Shown: positions 1 through 12,976 of the stretch, in pieces
Layout of the letters: each line of letters opens with the position of its first letter
Position numbering within the stretch: position 1 is the first letter of the stretch
From: Antedon mediterranea
Taxonomy: Eukaryota > Echinodermata > Crinoidea > Comatulida > Antedonidae
NCBI RefSeq assembly: GCF_964355755.1
Contig: NC_092677.1
Location: 22,168,101 to 22,232,100, forward strand
Direction: 5' to 3'
Length of the DNA stretch: 64,000 bases
Position numbers and translations under genes: made by a program
The notes under the pieces: generated by a model
Databases searched by the model: none
Seen by the model: the letters and a program-made list of their open reading frames with translations, nothing else
What the model was told of the DNA's origin: nothing

Positions 1-3000
1 ACATCGACCGCGATTTTACGTACAGATATCGACCCAGTTTTTTCGTACAGACATCGACCTCATTTTTACGTACAGACATCGACCTAGTTTTGAACTACAG
101 ACATCGACTCCGTTTTTACGTACAGACATCGACCCTGATTTTACATACAGAAATGTACCCCGATTTTACGTACAGACATCGACCCCAATTTTACGTATAG
201 ACATCTACCTTGATTTAACGTACAGACATCGATCCCGTATTTACGTACAGACATCGATCCCGTATTTACTTACAGACATCGACCTTGTTTAACGTACATA
301 TATCGATCTCGATTTTACGTACATACATCGACTCCGATTTTACATACTGTACATACATTGACCCGATTTTACGTACAGTAATCGACTCCTATTTTACGTA
401 CAGACATCGACCTCTTTTTACGTACAGACATCGACCCCCTTATTACATACAGATATCGACTCCGCTTTTACGTACAGACATCGACCTAGTTTTTACGTAC
501 CGACATCGACCTCGATTTTACATACAGACAGCGACCCCGATTTTACGTACAGACATCGACACCAATTTTACGCAAAGACAACGACCCCGATTTCACGAAT
601 AGAAATCGATTCCGTATTTACGTACAGACATCGACCTAGTATTTACGTACAGACATCGACCACGATTTTACGTACCGACATCGACCATGTTTTTACATAC
701 AGACATCGATCCCGTATTTACTTACAGGCATCGACCTAGTTTCTACGTACAAACATCGACCCCGATTTTACGTACATACATCTACCCCGATTTTACGTAC
801 AGACATCGACACCGATTTTACGTACATACATCGACCCGATTTTACGTACAGTCATTGACCCAGTTTTTACGTACATACATCAACCTCGATTTTACGTACA
901 GACATTGACCCCGATTTTACGTACATACATCGACCCCGTTTTTACATACATACATCGACTCCTATTTTACATACAGACAACGACCCCGATTTTACGTACA
1001 GACATCGACCTAGTTTTGACGTACAGATATCTACCCCATTTTGACGTACAGACAACGACCCCTATTTCACGAATAGACATCGATCCCGTATTTACGTACA
1101 GACATCGATCCCGTATTTACTTACAGGCATCGACCTTGTTTCTAAGTACAAACATCGACCCTGATTTAAGGTACATATATCGATCCCGATTTTACGTACA
1201 TACACCGACTCCAATTTTACATACATACATTGACCCGATTTTACGTACAGTCATCGACTCCTATTTTACGTAAAGACATCGACCTAGTTTTTACGTAAAG
1301 ACATCCACCCTGATTTTACATACAGACATCGACCTAGTTTTGACGAACCGACATCAACCTCGATTTTACGTACAGACATTGACCCTGATTTTACGTACAT
1401 ACATCGACCTCGATTTTAGGTACAGACATCGACCCCGATTTTACGTACAGACGTCGACCTAGTTTTGACGTACAGACATTGACCCCGATTTCACGAACAG
1501 ACATCGATCCCCTATTTACGTACAGACATCGATCTCGTATTTATGTACAGATATCGACCCCGTTTTTACGTACAGACATTGACCCTGATTTTACGTACAT
1601 ACATATATCCCGATTTTACGTACATACGTCGATCCCTATTTTACGTACAGAAATCGACTCCGTTTAACGTACCGACATCGACGCGGATTTTATATACAGA
1701 CATCGACCTAGTTTTTACGTACAGACATCCACCTAGTTTTTACGTACAGACATCGGTCTAGTTTTCACTTACAGACCTCGACATAGTTTTTATGCAATGA
1801 CAGCGACCCCGACTTTACGTACAGATATGGACCCCGATTTTACGTACAGACATCGACCCAGTTTTTACGTACAGACATCGACCACGTTTTTACGTACAGA
1901 CATCGACCCCGTTTTGACGTACAGACATCGACCTAGTTTTGAACTACAGACATCGACATCGATCCTGATTTTACGTATAGACATGTACCCCGATTTTACG
2001 TACATACATCAACCCCGATTTTACGTACATACATTGACCCCGATTTTAGGTACAGCCATCGACCCCGATTTTACGTACAAACATCGACCCCGATTTTAAG
2101 TAAGGTCATCGACCCTTTTTTTACGTACATACATTAACCTCGATTTTACGTACATACATCGACACCAATTTTACGTACATACGTCGACCCCGATTTGACA
2201 TACAGACATTGACCCCGATTTTACGTACAGACATCGACCCCGATTTTAGGTACAGACATCGACTTAGTTTTTACGTACAGCATCGACTTTGGTTTTACAT
2301 ACATTCATCGACCTAGTTTTGACGTACAGACATCGACCCCGATTTTATGTACAGACATCGAACTAGTTTTTACGTACGTACAGACATCGACCTAGTTTGT
2401 ACGTACAGACATCGGCCTAGTTTTTACGTACAGACATCGACCTAGTTTTTACGTACCGACATCGACCTCGATTTTACGTGCAGACATCGACCCCGATTTT
2501 ACGTACAGACATCGAACTAGCTTTGAACTACAGACATCGACTGCCTTTTTACGTACATACATCGACCCCGATTTTACGTACAGATATCGACCCAGTTTTT
2601 TCGTACAGACATCGACCTCATTTTTACGTACAGACATCGACCTAGTTTTGAACTACAGACATCGACTCCGTTTTTACGTACAGACATCGACCCTGATTTT
2701 ACATACAGAAATGTACCCCGATTTTACGTACAGACATCGACCCCAATTTTACGTATAGACATCTACCTTGATTTAACGTACAGACATCGAACCCGAGTTT
2801 ACGTGCAGACATCGATCCCGCTTTTACGTACATAAATCGACCACGATTTAACGTAGAGACATCGACCCCGATTTTATGTACAGACATCGACAATGATTTT
2901 AAATACAGACATTGACCTAGTTTTGACCTACAGACATCGACTTAGTTTTGACCTACAGACATCGACATCGGTTTTACGTACAGACATCGACACCGGTTTT

Positions 3001-6000
3001 ACGTACAGATATCGACCCTAATTTTACATACAGACATCGACCTAGTTTTGACGTACAGACATCGACCCCGTCTTTACATACAGACATCGATCTTGTTTTT
3101 TACGTACAGAGATCGACCTAGTTTTGACGTACCGACATCGACCCCTGATTTTACGTACAGACAGTGACTTCGATTTTACATCGACCTAGTTTTGACGGAC
3201 ATATATCTACCCCGTTTTGACGTACAGACATCGACACCGATTTTACGCAAGACGTCGACCCCGATTTGACGTACAGACATCGACCCCGTATTTACGTACA
3301 GACATCGACCTAGTTTTTACGTACATACATCGACTCCGTTTAACGTACCAACATCGACCCCGTTTTTACGTACAGACATCGACTCCGTTCTTACGTAAAG
3401 ACATCGACCCCGATTTTACATCGACCTTTTATTGACGGACATATATCGACCCCGTTTTGACGTACAGACATCGACACCGATTTTACGCAAGACGTCGACC
3501 CCGATTTGACGTACAGACATCGACCCCGTATTTACGTACAGACATCGACCCAGTTTTTACGTACAGACATTAACCTCGATTTTACGTACATACATCGACA
3601 CCAATTTTACGTACATACATCGACCCCGATTTGACATACAGACATCGACCCCGATTTTACGTCCAAACATCGACCCCGATTTTAGGTACAGACACCCCAC
3701 TTAGTTTTTACATACAGCATCGACCCTGATTTTACATACATTCATCGACCTAGTTTTGACGTACAGACATCGGCCCCGATTTTATGTACAGACATCGAAC
3801 TAGTTTTTACGTACGTACAGACATCGACCTAGTTTGTACGTACAGACATCGGCCTAGTTTTTACGTACAGACATCGACCTAGTTTTTACGTACCGACATC
3901 GACCTCGATTTTACGTGCAGACATCGACCCCTATTTTACGTAGACATCGAACTAGCTTTGAACTACAGACATCGACTGCCTTTTTACGTACATACATCGA
4001 CCCTGATTTTACGTACAGATATCGACCCAGTTTTTTCGTACAGACATCGACCTCATTTTACGTACAGACATCGACCTAGTTTTGAACTACAGACATCGAC
4101 TCCGTTTTTACGTACAGACATCGACCCTGATTTTACATACAGAAATGTACCCCGATTTTACGTACAGACATCGACCCCGATTTTACGTATAGACATCGAC
4201 CTTGATTTAACTTACAGACATCGAACCCGTTTTTACGTGCAGACATCGACAATGATTTTAAATACAGACATTGACCTAGTTTTGACCTACAGACATCGAC
4301 TTAGTTTTGACCTACAGACATCGACATCGGTTTAACGTACAGACATCGACACCGGTTTTACGTACAGATATCGACCCTAATTTTACATACAGACATCGAC
4401 CTAGTTTTGACGTACAGACATCGACCCCGTCTTTACATACAGACATCGATCTTGTTTTTTACGTACAGAGATCGACCTAGTTTTTACGTACCGACATCGA
4501 CCCCTGATTTTACGTACAGACAGTGACCCCGATTTTACATCGACCTAGTTTTGACGGACATATATCGACCCCGTTTTGACGTACAGACATCGACACCGAT
4601 TTTACGCAAGATGTCGACCCCGATTTGACGTACAGACATCGACCCCGTATTTACGTACAGACATCGACCTAGTTTTTACGTACATACATCGACTCCGTTT
4701 AACGTACCGACATCGACCCCGTTTTTACGTACAGACATCGACTCCGTTCTTACGTAAAGACATCGACCCCGATTTTACATCGACCTTTTATTGACGGACA
4801 TATATCGACCCCGTTTTGACGTACAGACATCGACACCGATTTTACGCAAGACGTCGACCCCGATTTGACGTACAGACATCGACCCCGTATTTACGTACAG
4901 ACATCGACCCAGTTTTTACGTACAGACATTAACCTCGATTTTACGTACATACATCGACACCAATTTTACGTACATACATCGACCCCGATTTGACATACAG
5001 ACATCGACCCCGATTTTACGTCCAAACATCGACCCCGATTTTAGGTACAGACACCCCACTTAGTTTTTACATACAGCATCGACCCTGATTTTACATACAT
5101 TCATCGACCTAGTTTTGACGTACAGACATCGGCCCCGATTTTATGTACAGACATCGAACTAGTTTTTACGTACGTACAGACATCGACCTAGTTTGTACGT
5201 ACAGACATCGGCCTAGTTTTTACGTACAGACATCGACCTAGTTTTTACGTACCGACATCGACCTCGATTTTACGTGCAGACATCGACCCCTATTTTACGT
5301 AGACATCGAACTAGCTTTGAACTACAGACATCGACTGCCTTTTTACGTACATACATCGACCCTGATTTTACGTACAGATATCGACCCAGTTTTTTCGTAC
5401 AGACATCGACCTCATTTTACGTACAGACATCGACCTAGTTTTGAACTACAGACATCGACTCCGTTTTTACGTACAGACATCGACCCTGATTTTACATACA
5501 GAAATGTACCCCGATTTTACGTACAGACATCGACCCCGATTTTACGTATAGACATCGACCTTGATTTAACTTACAGACATCGAACCCGTTTTTACGTGCA
5601 GACATCGACAATGATTTTAAATACAGACATTGACCTAGTTTTGACCTACAGACATCGACTTAGTTTTGACCTACAGACATCGACATCGGTTTAACGTACA
5701 GACATCGACACCGGTTTTACGTACAGATATCGACCCTAATTTTTCATACAGACATCGACCTAGTTTTGACGTACAGACATCGACCCCGTCTTTACATACA
5801 GACATCGATCTTGTTTTTTACGTACAGAGATCGACCTAGTTTTTACGTACCGACATCGACCCCTGATTTTACGTACAGACAGTGACCCCGATTTTACATC
5901 GACCTAGTTTTGACGAACATATATCGACCCCGTTTTGACGTACAGACATCGACACCGATTTTACGCAAGACGTCGACCCCGATTTGACGTACAGACATCG

Positions 6001-7884
6001 ACCCCGTATTTACGTACAGACATCGACCTAGTTTTTACGTACATACATCGACTCCGTTTAACGTACCGACATCGACCCCGTTTTTACGTACAGACATCGA
6101 CTCCGTTCTTACGTAAAGACATCGACCCCGATTTTACATCGACCTAGTTTTGACGGACATATATCGACCCCGTTTTGACATACAGACATCGACACCGATT
6201 TTACGCAAGACGTCGACCCCGATTTGACGTACAGACATCGACCCCGTATTTACGTACAGACATCGACCCAGTTTTTACGTACAGACATTAACCTCGATTT
6301 TACGTACATACATCGACACCAATTTTACGTACATACATCGACCCCGATTTGACATACAGACATCGACCCCGATTTTACGTCCAAACATCGACCCCGATTT
6401 TAGGTACAGACACCCCACTTAGTTTTTACATACAGCATCGACCCTGATTTTACATACATTCATCGACCTAGTTTTGACGTACAGACATCGGCCCCGATTT
6501 TATGTACAGACATCGAACTAGTTTTTACGTACGTACAGACATCGACCTAGTTTGTACGTACAGACATCGGCCTAGTTTTTACGTACAGACATCGACCTAG
6601 TTTTTACGTACCGACATCGACCTCGATTTTACGTGCAGACATCGACCCCTATTTTACGTACAGACATCGAACTAGCTTTGAACTACAGACATCGACTGCC
6701 TTTTTACGTACATACATCGACCCTGATTTTACGTACAGATATCGACCCAGTTTTTTCGTACAGACATCGACCTCATTTTACGTACAGACATCGACCTAGT
6801 TTTGAACTACAGACATCGACTCCGTTTTTACGTACAGACATCGACCCTGATTTTACATACAGAAATGTACCCCAATTTTACGTACAGACATCGACCCCGA
6901 TTTTACGTATAGACATCGACCTTGATTTAACTTACAGACATCGAACCCGTTTTTACGTGCAGACATCGATCCCGCTTTTACGTACATAAATCGACCATGA
7001 TTTAACGTAGAGACATCGACAATGATTTTACATACAGACATCGACCTAGTTTTGACCTACAGACATCGACTTAGTTTTGAACTACAGACATCGACATCGG
7101 TTTGACGTACAGACATCGACACCGGTTTTACGTACAGATATCGACCCTAATTTTACATACAGACATCGACCTAGTTTTGACGTACAGACATCGACCCCGT
7201 CTTTACATATAGACATCGATCTTGTTTTTTACGTACAGAGATCGACCTAGTTTTTACGTACCGACATCGACCCCTGATTTTACGTACAGACAGTGACCCC
7301 GATTTTACATCGACATAGTTTTGACGGACATATATCGACCCCGTTTTGACGTACAGACATCGACACCGATTTTACGCAAGACGTCGACCCCGATTTGACG
7401 TACAGACATCGACCCCGTATTTACGTACAGACATCGACCTAGTTTTTAAGTACATACATCGACTCCGTTTAACGTACCGACATCGACCCCGTTTTTACGT
7501 ACAGACATCGACTCCGTTCTTACGTAAAGACATCCACCCCGATTTCACATCGACCTAGTTTTGACGGACATATATCGACCCCGTTTTGACGTACAGACAT
7601 CGACACCGATTTTACGCAAGACGTCGACCCCGATTTGACGTACAGACATCGACCCCGTATTTACGTACAGACATCGACCTTGTTTTTACGTACATACATC
7701 GACTCCGTTTAACGTACCGACATCGACCCCGTTTGTACGTACAGACATCGACTCCGTTCTTACGTAAAGACATCGACCCCGATTTTACGTACAGACAGCG
7801 ACTCCGATTTTACGTACAGACATCGACCCCGTTTTGACGTACAGACATCGACACCGATTTTACGCAAAGGCAACGACCCCGATT
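1..7884 (+). repeat. 25-bp satellite (Sat25) block 1
   Basis: Tandem 25-bp units built on the core acgtacagacatcgacc followed by ccgatttt, tagttttt and variants. Neighbouring units differ by several substitutions, but the 25-bp register holds for long stretches. There are occasional partial units, for example the shortened junction 'gattttacatcgacctag'. The block enters the window already in progress. It ends at 7884, where Sat80 starts within 'gatttctcacac'. From about 2.4 kb it is organised as a higher-order repeat (separate entry). Open frames of up to about 125 codons occur, but a 25-bp unit cannot hold one reading frame, so they are not taken as genes. Confidence 0.95.
2449..7560 (+). 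repeat. Higher-order repeat of Sat25, unit about 1.36-1.44 kb, about 3.5 copies
   Basis: Distinctive variant units recur at fixed spacing. The run beginning 'gttttgacgtacagacatcgac' near 3217 returns at 4576 and 5935 (1,359 bp each) and 7346 (1,411 bp). The unit 'caatgattttaaatac' is at 2891 and 4250 (1,359 bp). The first copy is longer (1,439 bp, same length as the copies at 54.8-56.7 kb) because the later copies lack about 80 bp near the 'ttacgtgcagacatcga' variant. The copies look nearly identical, with scattered substitutions such as gacgtc versus gatgtc near 3252 and 4611. Confidence 0.9.
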
Positions 7885-8309
7885 TCTCACACAAAACATC
7901 AAAGTGTACAGAATAGCTTTAAATCGCATTTGGAGACGTTTTAGACCATTTTGTGATTTTCGAAAAAACTTGGTTACACAAAAACATCAAAATGCTTAAA
8001 ATCACATTAGAAACCGTTTTAGACCATTTTGAGCATTTCGATAAGACTTTTCACACAAAAACATCAAAGTGCACAAAATAGCTTAATATGGTATTTAAAA
8101 ACGTTTTAGATCATTTTAAGCACTTCGACAAAACTTTTTTACACAAAACATCAAAGTGTACAGAATAGCTTCAAATCGCAATTGGAGACGTTTTAGACAA
8201 TTTTGTGCATTTCGATGAAACTTGGTTACACAAAAACATCAAAGTGCTAAAATCACATTAGAAACCGTTTTAGACCATTTTGAGCATTTTGATGAAACTT
8301 TACACATAA
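7885..8309 (+). repeat. 77-88 bp satellite (Sat80), module copy 1
   Basis: About five tandem units marked by 'catcaaagtg' starting at 7897, 7985, 8062 and 8149 (spacings 88, 77 and 87), each ending in 'gttttagaccattttg' plus a 'catttcgataaaactt'-like tail. Two unit types alternate: one with 'tacagaatagcttcaaatcg' and a shorter one with 'cttaaaatcacattagaaac'. It follows Sat25 directly and passes into Sat185 at 'cacataataattttttaatt'. No coding potential is visible. Confidence 0.9.
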
Positions 8310-11294
8310 TAATTTTTTAATTTTATAGAATGGAAATTTTGACCATTTTTAGAAAAAAAATCCTATGGTCCCCCGCAGCGAAATTTTCAAAAAATCGCCA
8401 AATTTCGACCCTTTTATTTTTTGACATAACTAGATACGATGGCTCTATAAGATGATGCTAACCCAATATATTTGCATAAATGCCAATATTATAGCATAAA
8501 TATTGAATTTTAAAAAGTGGAAATTTTGACAATTTTTCGAAAAAATTCCTTCCGTAGGAAAATTTTCGCAAAAATGGCCAAATTTCAAACCTTTTATTTT
8601 TTGACATAACTAGTTACTATGGCTCTATAAAATAATGTTAGCACAATATATTTGCAAAAATGGCAATATTATAGCATAATTTTTGAATTTTAAAAAGTGG
8701 AAATTGTTTCCATTTTTCAATAAAATTCCACTGGTCCCCCGCAGAAAAAATTTTCGAAAATTGCCGAATTTCGACACTTTTATTTTTTGATGTAACTAGT
8801 TACTATGGCTCTAAAAGATGATGTTAACACAATATATGTGCATAAATGGCAATATTATAGCATAATTATTGAATTTTAAAAAGTGGAAAATTTTTCTATT
8901 TTTCAACCCTTTTGTTTTTTTACATAACTACAATATTATAGCATAATTTTTGAATTTCAAAAAGTGGAAATTTTGGCAATTTTTCGAAAAAATTTCTATG
9001 GTTCCCCCACAGCTAAATTTTCGAAAAATTGCCAAATTTCGACCCTTTTATTTTTTGACAAAACTAGTTACTATGGCTCTATAAGATGATGTTAGCACAA
9101 TAAATGGCAATATTATATAGGATATTTTTTAAATTTTAAACAATGGAAATTTTGACCATTTTTCGAAAAAAAAATCCTATGGTCCCCTGCAGCGAAATTT
9201 TCCAAAAATTGCTAAATTTCGACCCTTTCATTTGTTGACATAACTAGTTACGATGGCTCTATAAGATGATGCTAACACAATATATTTGCATAAATGCCAA
9301 TATAATAGCATAATTATTGAATTTTAAAAAGAGGAAATTTTGGACATTTTTTGAAAAAATTCCTATGGTCCCCCGCAGGGAAATTTTCGCAAAAATGGCA
9401 AAATTTCAAACCTTTTATTTTTTGACATAACTAGTTACAATGGCTCTATAAGATGATGCTAGCCCAATATATTTGTATAAATGCCAATATTATAGCATAA
9501 TTATTGAATTTTAAAAAGTGGAAATTTTGTCAATTTTTCGAAAAAAATTCCTATGGTCTCCCGCAGGGAAATTTTCGCAAAAATGGCAAAATGTCAACAC
9601 TTTTATTTTTTGACATAACTAGTTACTCTGGCTCTATAAGATGATGTTAGCACAATATATTTGCATAAATGCCAATAAAATAGCATAATTATTGAATTTT
9701 AAACAATGGAAATTTTGGCCATTTTTCGAAAAAAAAAATCCTATGGTCCCCCGCAGCGAAATTTTCCAAAAATTGCTAAATTTCGACCCTTTTATTTGTT
9801 GACATAACTAGTTACGATGGCTCTATAAGATGATGCTAACACAATATATTTGCATAAATGCCAATACAATAGCATAATTATTGAATTTTAAAAAGAGGAA
9901 ATTTTGGACATTTTTCGAAAAAATTCCTATGGTCCCCAGCAGCGAAATTTTCGCAAAATGGCAAAATTTCAAACCTTTTATTTTTTGACATAACTAGTTA
10001 CAATGGGTCTATAAGATGATGCTAACCCAATATATTTGTATAAATGTCAATATTATAGCATAATTATTGAATTTTAAAAAGTGGAGATTTTGACCATTTT
10101 TTGAAAAAATTTCTATGGTCCCCCGCAGGGAAATTTTTGGAAAAATGGCCAAATTTCAAACCTTTTATTTTTTGATATAACTAGTTTCTATGGCTCTATA
10201 AAATAATGTTAGCACAATATATTTGCAAAAATGGCAATATTATAGCATAATTTTTGAATTTTAAAAAGTGGAAATTGTTTCCATTTTTCAATAAAATTCC
10301 GATGGTCCTCCGCAGAAAATTTTTTCGAAAATTGCCGAATTTCGACACATAATTTTTTGATGTAACTAGTTACTATAGCTCTATAAGATGATGTTAACAC
10401 AATATATGTGCATAAATGTTGAATTTTAAAAAGTGGAAAATTTTTACATTTTTCGACCCTTTTGTTTTTTGACATAACTAGTTGCTATGGCTCTATAAGA
10501 TGATGTTAGCACAATATATGTGCATAAATGGCAATATTATAACATAATTTTGGAATTTTAGAAAGTGGAAATTTTGACCATTTTTTGAAAAAAATTCCTA
10601 TTGTCCCCCGCCGGAAAATTTTCGAAAATTGGCCAAATTTCGACCCTTTTATTTTTTTATATAACTAGTTACTATGGCTCTGTAAGATGATGTTAGCACA
10701 ATATATTTGCATAAATGGCATTATTATAGCATAATTTTCGAATTTTAGAAATTGGAAATTTTCTCCATTTTTCGAAAAAATTCCTAGGGTCCCCGCAGGA
10801 AAATTTTCGAAAAAATGCCAAAGTTCAAGCCTTTTATTTTATATAATTTCTTACTATGGCTCTATAAGATGATGTTAGCAAAATATATCTGCATAAATAG
10901 AAATATTATAGCATAATTATTTAATTTTTAAAGTGGCAAATGTTGCCATTTTTCGACCCTTTTATTTTTTTGACATTACTAGTTACGATGGCTCTATAAG
11001 ATGATGTTAACACAATATATGTGCATAAATGGCAATATTATAGCCTAATTATTGAATTTTAAAAGGTGGAAATTTTGACCATTTTTCGAAAAAAAATTCC
11101 TATGGTCCCCCGCAGGGAAATTTTTCGAAAAATGGCCAAATTTCGACCCTTTTATTTTTTGACATAACTAGTTACTATGGCTCTATAAGATGATGTTAAG
11201 CATAATTTTTTATTTTTAAAGAATGGAAATTTTGACCATTTTTTGAAAAAAAAGTCCTATGGTCCCCGTAGGAAAATTTTCGAACAATTGCCAA
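8310..11294 (+). repeat. 180-188 bp AT-rich satellite (Sat185), module copy 1
   Basis: Tandem units marked by 'tggctctataagatgatg' at 8440, 8620, 8806, 9074, 9254, 9441 and 9629 and onward (mostly 180-188 bp; one gap of 268 bp where a truncated unit lies at about 8880-8945). Each unit carries 'ttgacataactagttac', 'gcaatattatagcataatt' and 'cctatggtcccccgcagg'. The last motif sits in the loop of a foldback (see findings). The array ends at 'cgaacaattgccaa', immediately before the sequence cagcgggtg that opens the hAT remnant. Confidence 0.92.
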
Positions 11295-12091
11295 CAGCGG
11301 GTGTTTCAGAAGCTCAGAATATAACGTGCAACGCTAGTGTTTTAAAATAACAGAAAAACACAGAAAAACTCACGAAACAGTCAAACACCAGTCAAATTAA
11401 CTACAGCACAGTCTTAAACAGATCATAAACATCAAAGTTTGTAGTTAGACCAGATTCAGCTCAGTCGAAAACAAGGAAAAATAGTGAAGTACAGAGCTCG
11501 AACAAAACACGTCCGTTGTCGACCACAGTTCGTTTTACATATATTACCTATATTTAGTCATCTGATAACATTTTTGACCACGCCGTTTATTTTTTAAAGG
11601 AGTTGCTGCGACTTATGGCAGAAAGTGATGAGTCGCTTAATGACCATTTAAGTAGTTGCGCTCGAAACGCCAGCTATATTTCTAAGACCACAAAAACTCA
11701 ATTGCTCAAGTGTATGTCAGAGGACATTCAGCAACAACTTGTAAACAGAATAAAGGATGGTGGTGGTATATACGGATTGTCTGCAGATGAAGCCACAGAC
11801 GTCAGTGTATGGAAACAACTAGAGGAATTACAAATCACAAAAGAAAACATATTCAAAAATAAGAAAGAAACACAAGACGCTTAAATTTGTCCTTACGTAC
11901 CTCAGCACATTTCTCCAATATCTCCATTTTTCCACTACATTCTTTTACAAACATTTTTTTGGCATGCTGGCCAAAATGCACCAGAGCCGATTGTTCACCT
12001 TCCATCATGGTTGTTTGTCAATGTGGTGAGTAAAAATATTTTCCCATGTGTGTCACGCGTTGAGCATCAACATGTTTTGCTTGGCGGCAAT
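11295..12091 (+). mobile_element. hAT-type DNA transposon remnant, module copy 1 (internally deleted)
   Basis: Non-satellite DNA shared with 33261-34601. It begins exactly at the Sat185 edge with cagcgggtgtttcagaag, a sequence that fits the 5'-CAG.G style of hAT terminal repeats (inference; no matching opposite end found). About 300 bp of non-coding leader is followed by a transposase fragment (11603-11884) and its downstream flank up to the (AAAT)n tail of a LINE inserted in the opposite direction. Compared with copy 2, about 531 bp is missing just upstream of 11597, including the N-terminal part of the transposase fragment. Confidence 0.65.
11603..11884 (+). pseudogene. hAT transposase fragment (DUF4371-like), truncated
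   Basis: An open stretch of about 93 codons that continues open just upstream of 11603 but has lost its N-terminal part. It reads LLRLMAES, then NDHLSSCARNASYISKTTK, ending in GLSADEATDVSVWKQLEELQ. The order '..LL.L..ESD..L..HL / RN..Y.SKTT...L / ..ADEATDVS..(E/K)QL' matches the N-terminal catalytic region of DUF4371-type hAT transposases, where the Asp of the ADE(A/T)TD motif is the first acidic residue of the catalytic triad (family knowledge). The remaining triad, dimerisation domain and zinc finger are absent. The reading frame ends at TAA 11882-11884. It is a non-functional relic; the longer sister copy lies at 33988-34539. Confidence 0.7.
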
Positions 12092-12976
12092 GTTTAATTT
12101 ATTTATTTCACTTTACAAATATATAAATATAAAGTGGAGGAGCCTAAAAGAAAGCAAAGCTTGTGGTGAATAGGCTCCTCAAAACAAATAATAAAATATA
12201 AATAATATAACACCATTAGAAACTCCCAAAAAAACAACAATTTAACTAATATCTTTTCTCTAACACATAAGTTTAACATGTTTAAAACTAAAAAACAAGT
12301 AAAAAATAGATTATATAAATTATTTAAGAAATATCCAAATATATGTAAATAATAAAAGAACTTACAAAGAACCTTCAACCAATAATAGTTTAAATTGACG
12401 TTTAAATAAGGCACAGTTATGAGATTTTTTAAGTGATAAAGGAAAGAATTCCAGAGTTTAGGTCCAGTGTATACAAGGGTGTTCATTTTAAGACTAGATC
12501 GAGTAAGTGGCAGGTGATCTTTTTGTCTTGTTTGTTGGTGAGTGTGATATTGTTTATTTTGAGTGAATTTACTGGATATTATGGGTGGTAAATGTCCAGC
12601 GGTTAATTGAAACATGATGACACCTACATTAAATGTATAGAGGTCCTCAATTTTTAATATTTTTTTTTTTGAAAGATATCTTGGGTGTGAGCACCCTGAG
12701 ATAATTCTGACAGCTCGTTTCTGGATTAATCAAATTTTAGTAATAATTGATTTTGAAGCATTTCCCCAAGCAAGAACACCATAATTTAAGTACGATAATA
12801 TAAGAGTAGAATATAAAATATTTAATACCTTTTGAGGAAATATTGATTTTAATTTATACATCATGCCAACATGTTTTGATAATAATTTGCAAAGGTAATT
12901 AACATGGGCTTTCCAGTCAAGTCTGTCGTCAATAAATATACCAAGAAATTTTGTGTTGATTATTTGATTAATAGGA
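12092..12976 (-). pseudogene. 5'-truncated non-LTR retrotransposon, RT C-terminal end (Jockey/CR1-like), copy 1
   Basis: On the minus strand the sequence encodes the end of a LINE reverse transcriptase. It starts near 12976 with INTKFLGIFIDDRLDWKAHV, continues through a region resembling the RT thumb, then KRAVRIISGCSHPRYLS and MFQLTAGHLPPIISSKF, and finally TGPKLWNS, a hallmark of the last conserved block of Jockey/CR1/L2-group RTs. The polymerase palm is missing, so this is a typical 5'-truncated insertion. An in-frame TGA (12730-12732) is shared with the copy at 34602-35489. One base is missing near 12440-12450 relative to that copy, shifting the frame after GPKLWNS. The low end carries a short (AAAT)n-like tail at 12092-12110. 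Sat25 resumes at 12977. Confidence 0.8.

Noticed and set aside
1-7884. CRISPR-like array: a conserved 17-bp core alternating with 7-8 variable bases
   Set aside because: The variable parts are only 7-8 bp, fall into a few recurring types and form no unique spacers. There are no cas genes and the surrounding elements are eukaryotic. It is an ordinary minisatellite.
8310-11294. CENP-B box in Sat185 as evidence for a centromere
   Set aside because: I looked for the TTCGnnnnAnnCGGG pattern. TTCGAAAA is frequent, but the CGGG half does not follow at the right spacing. The unit length alone (about 180-188 bp) does not show centromere function.
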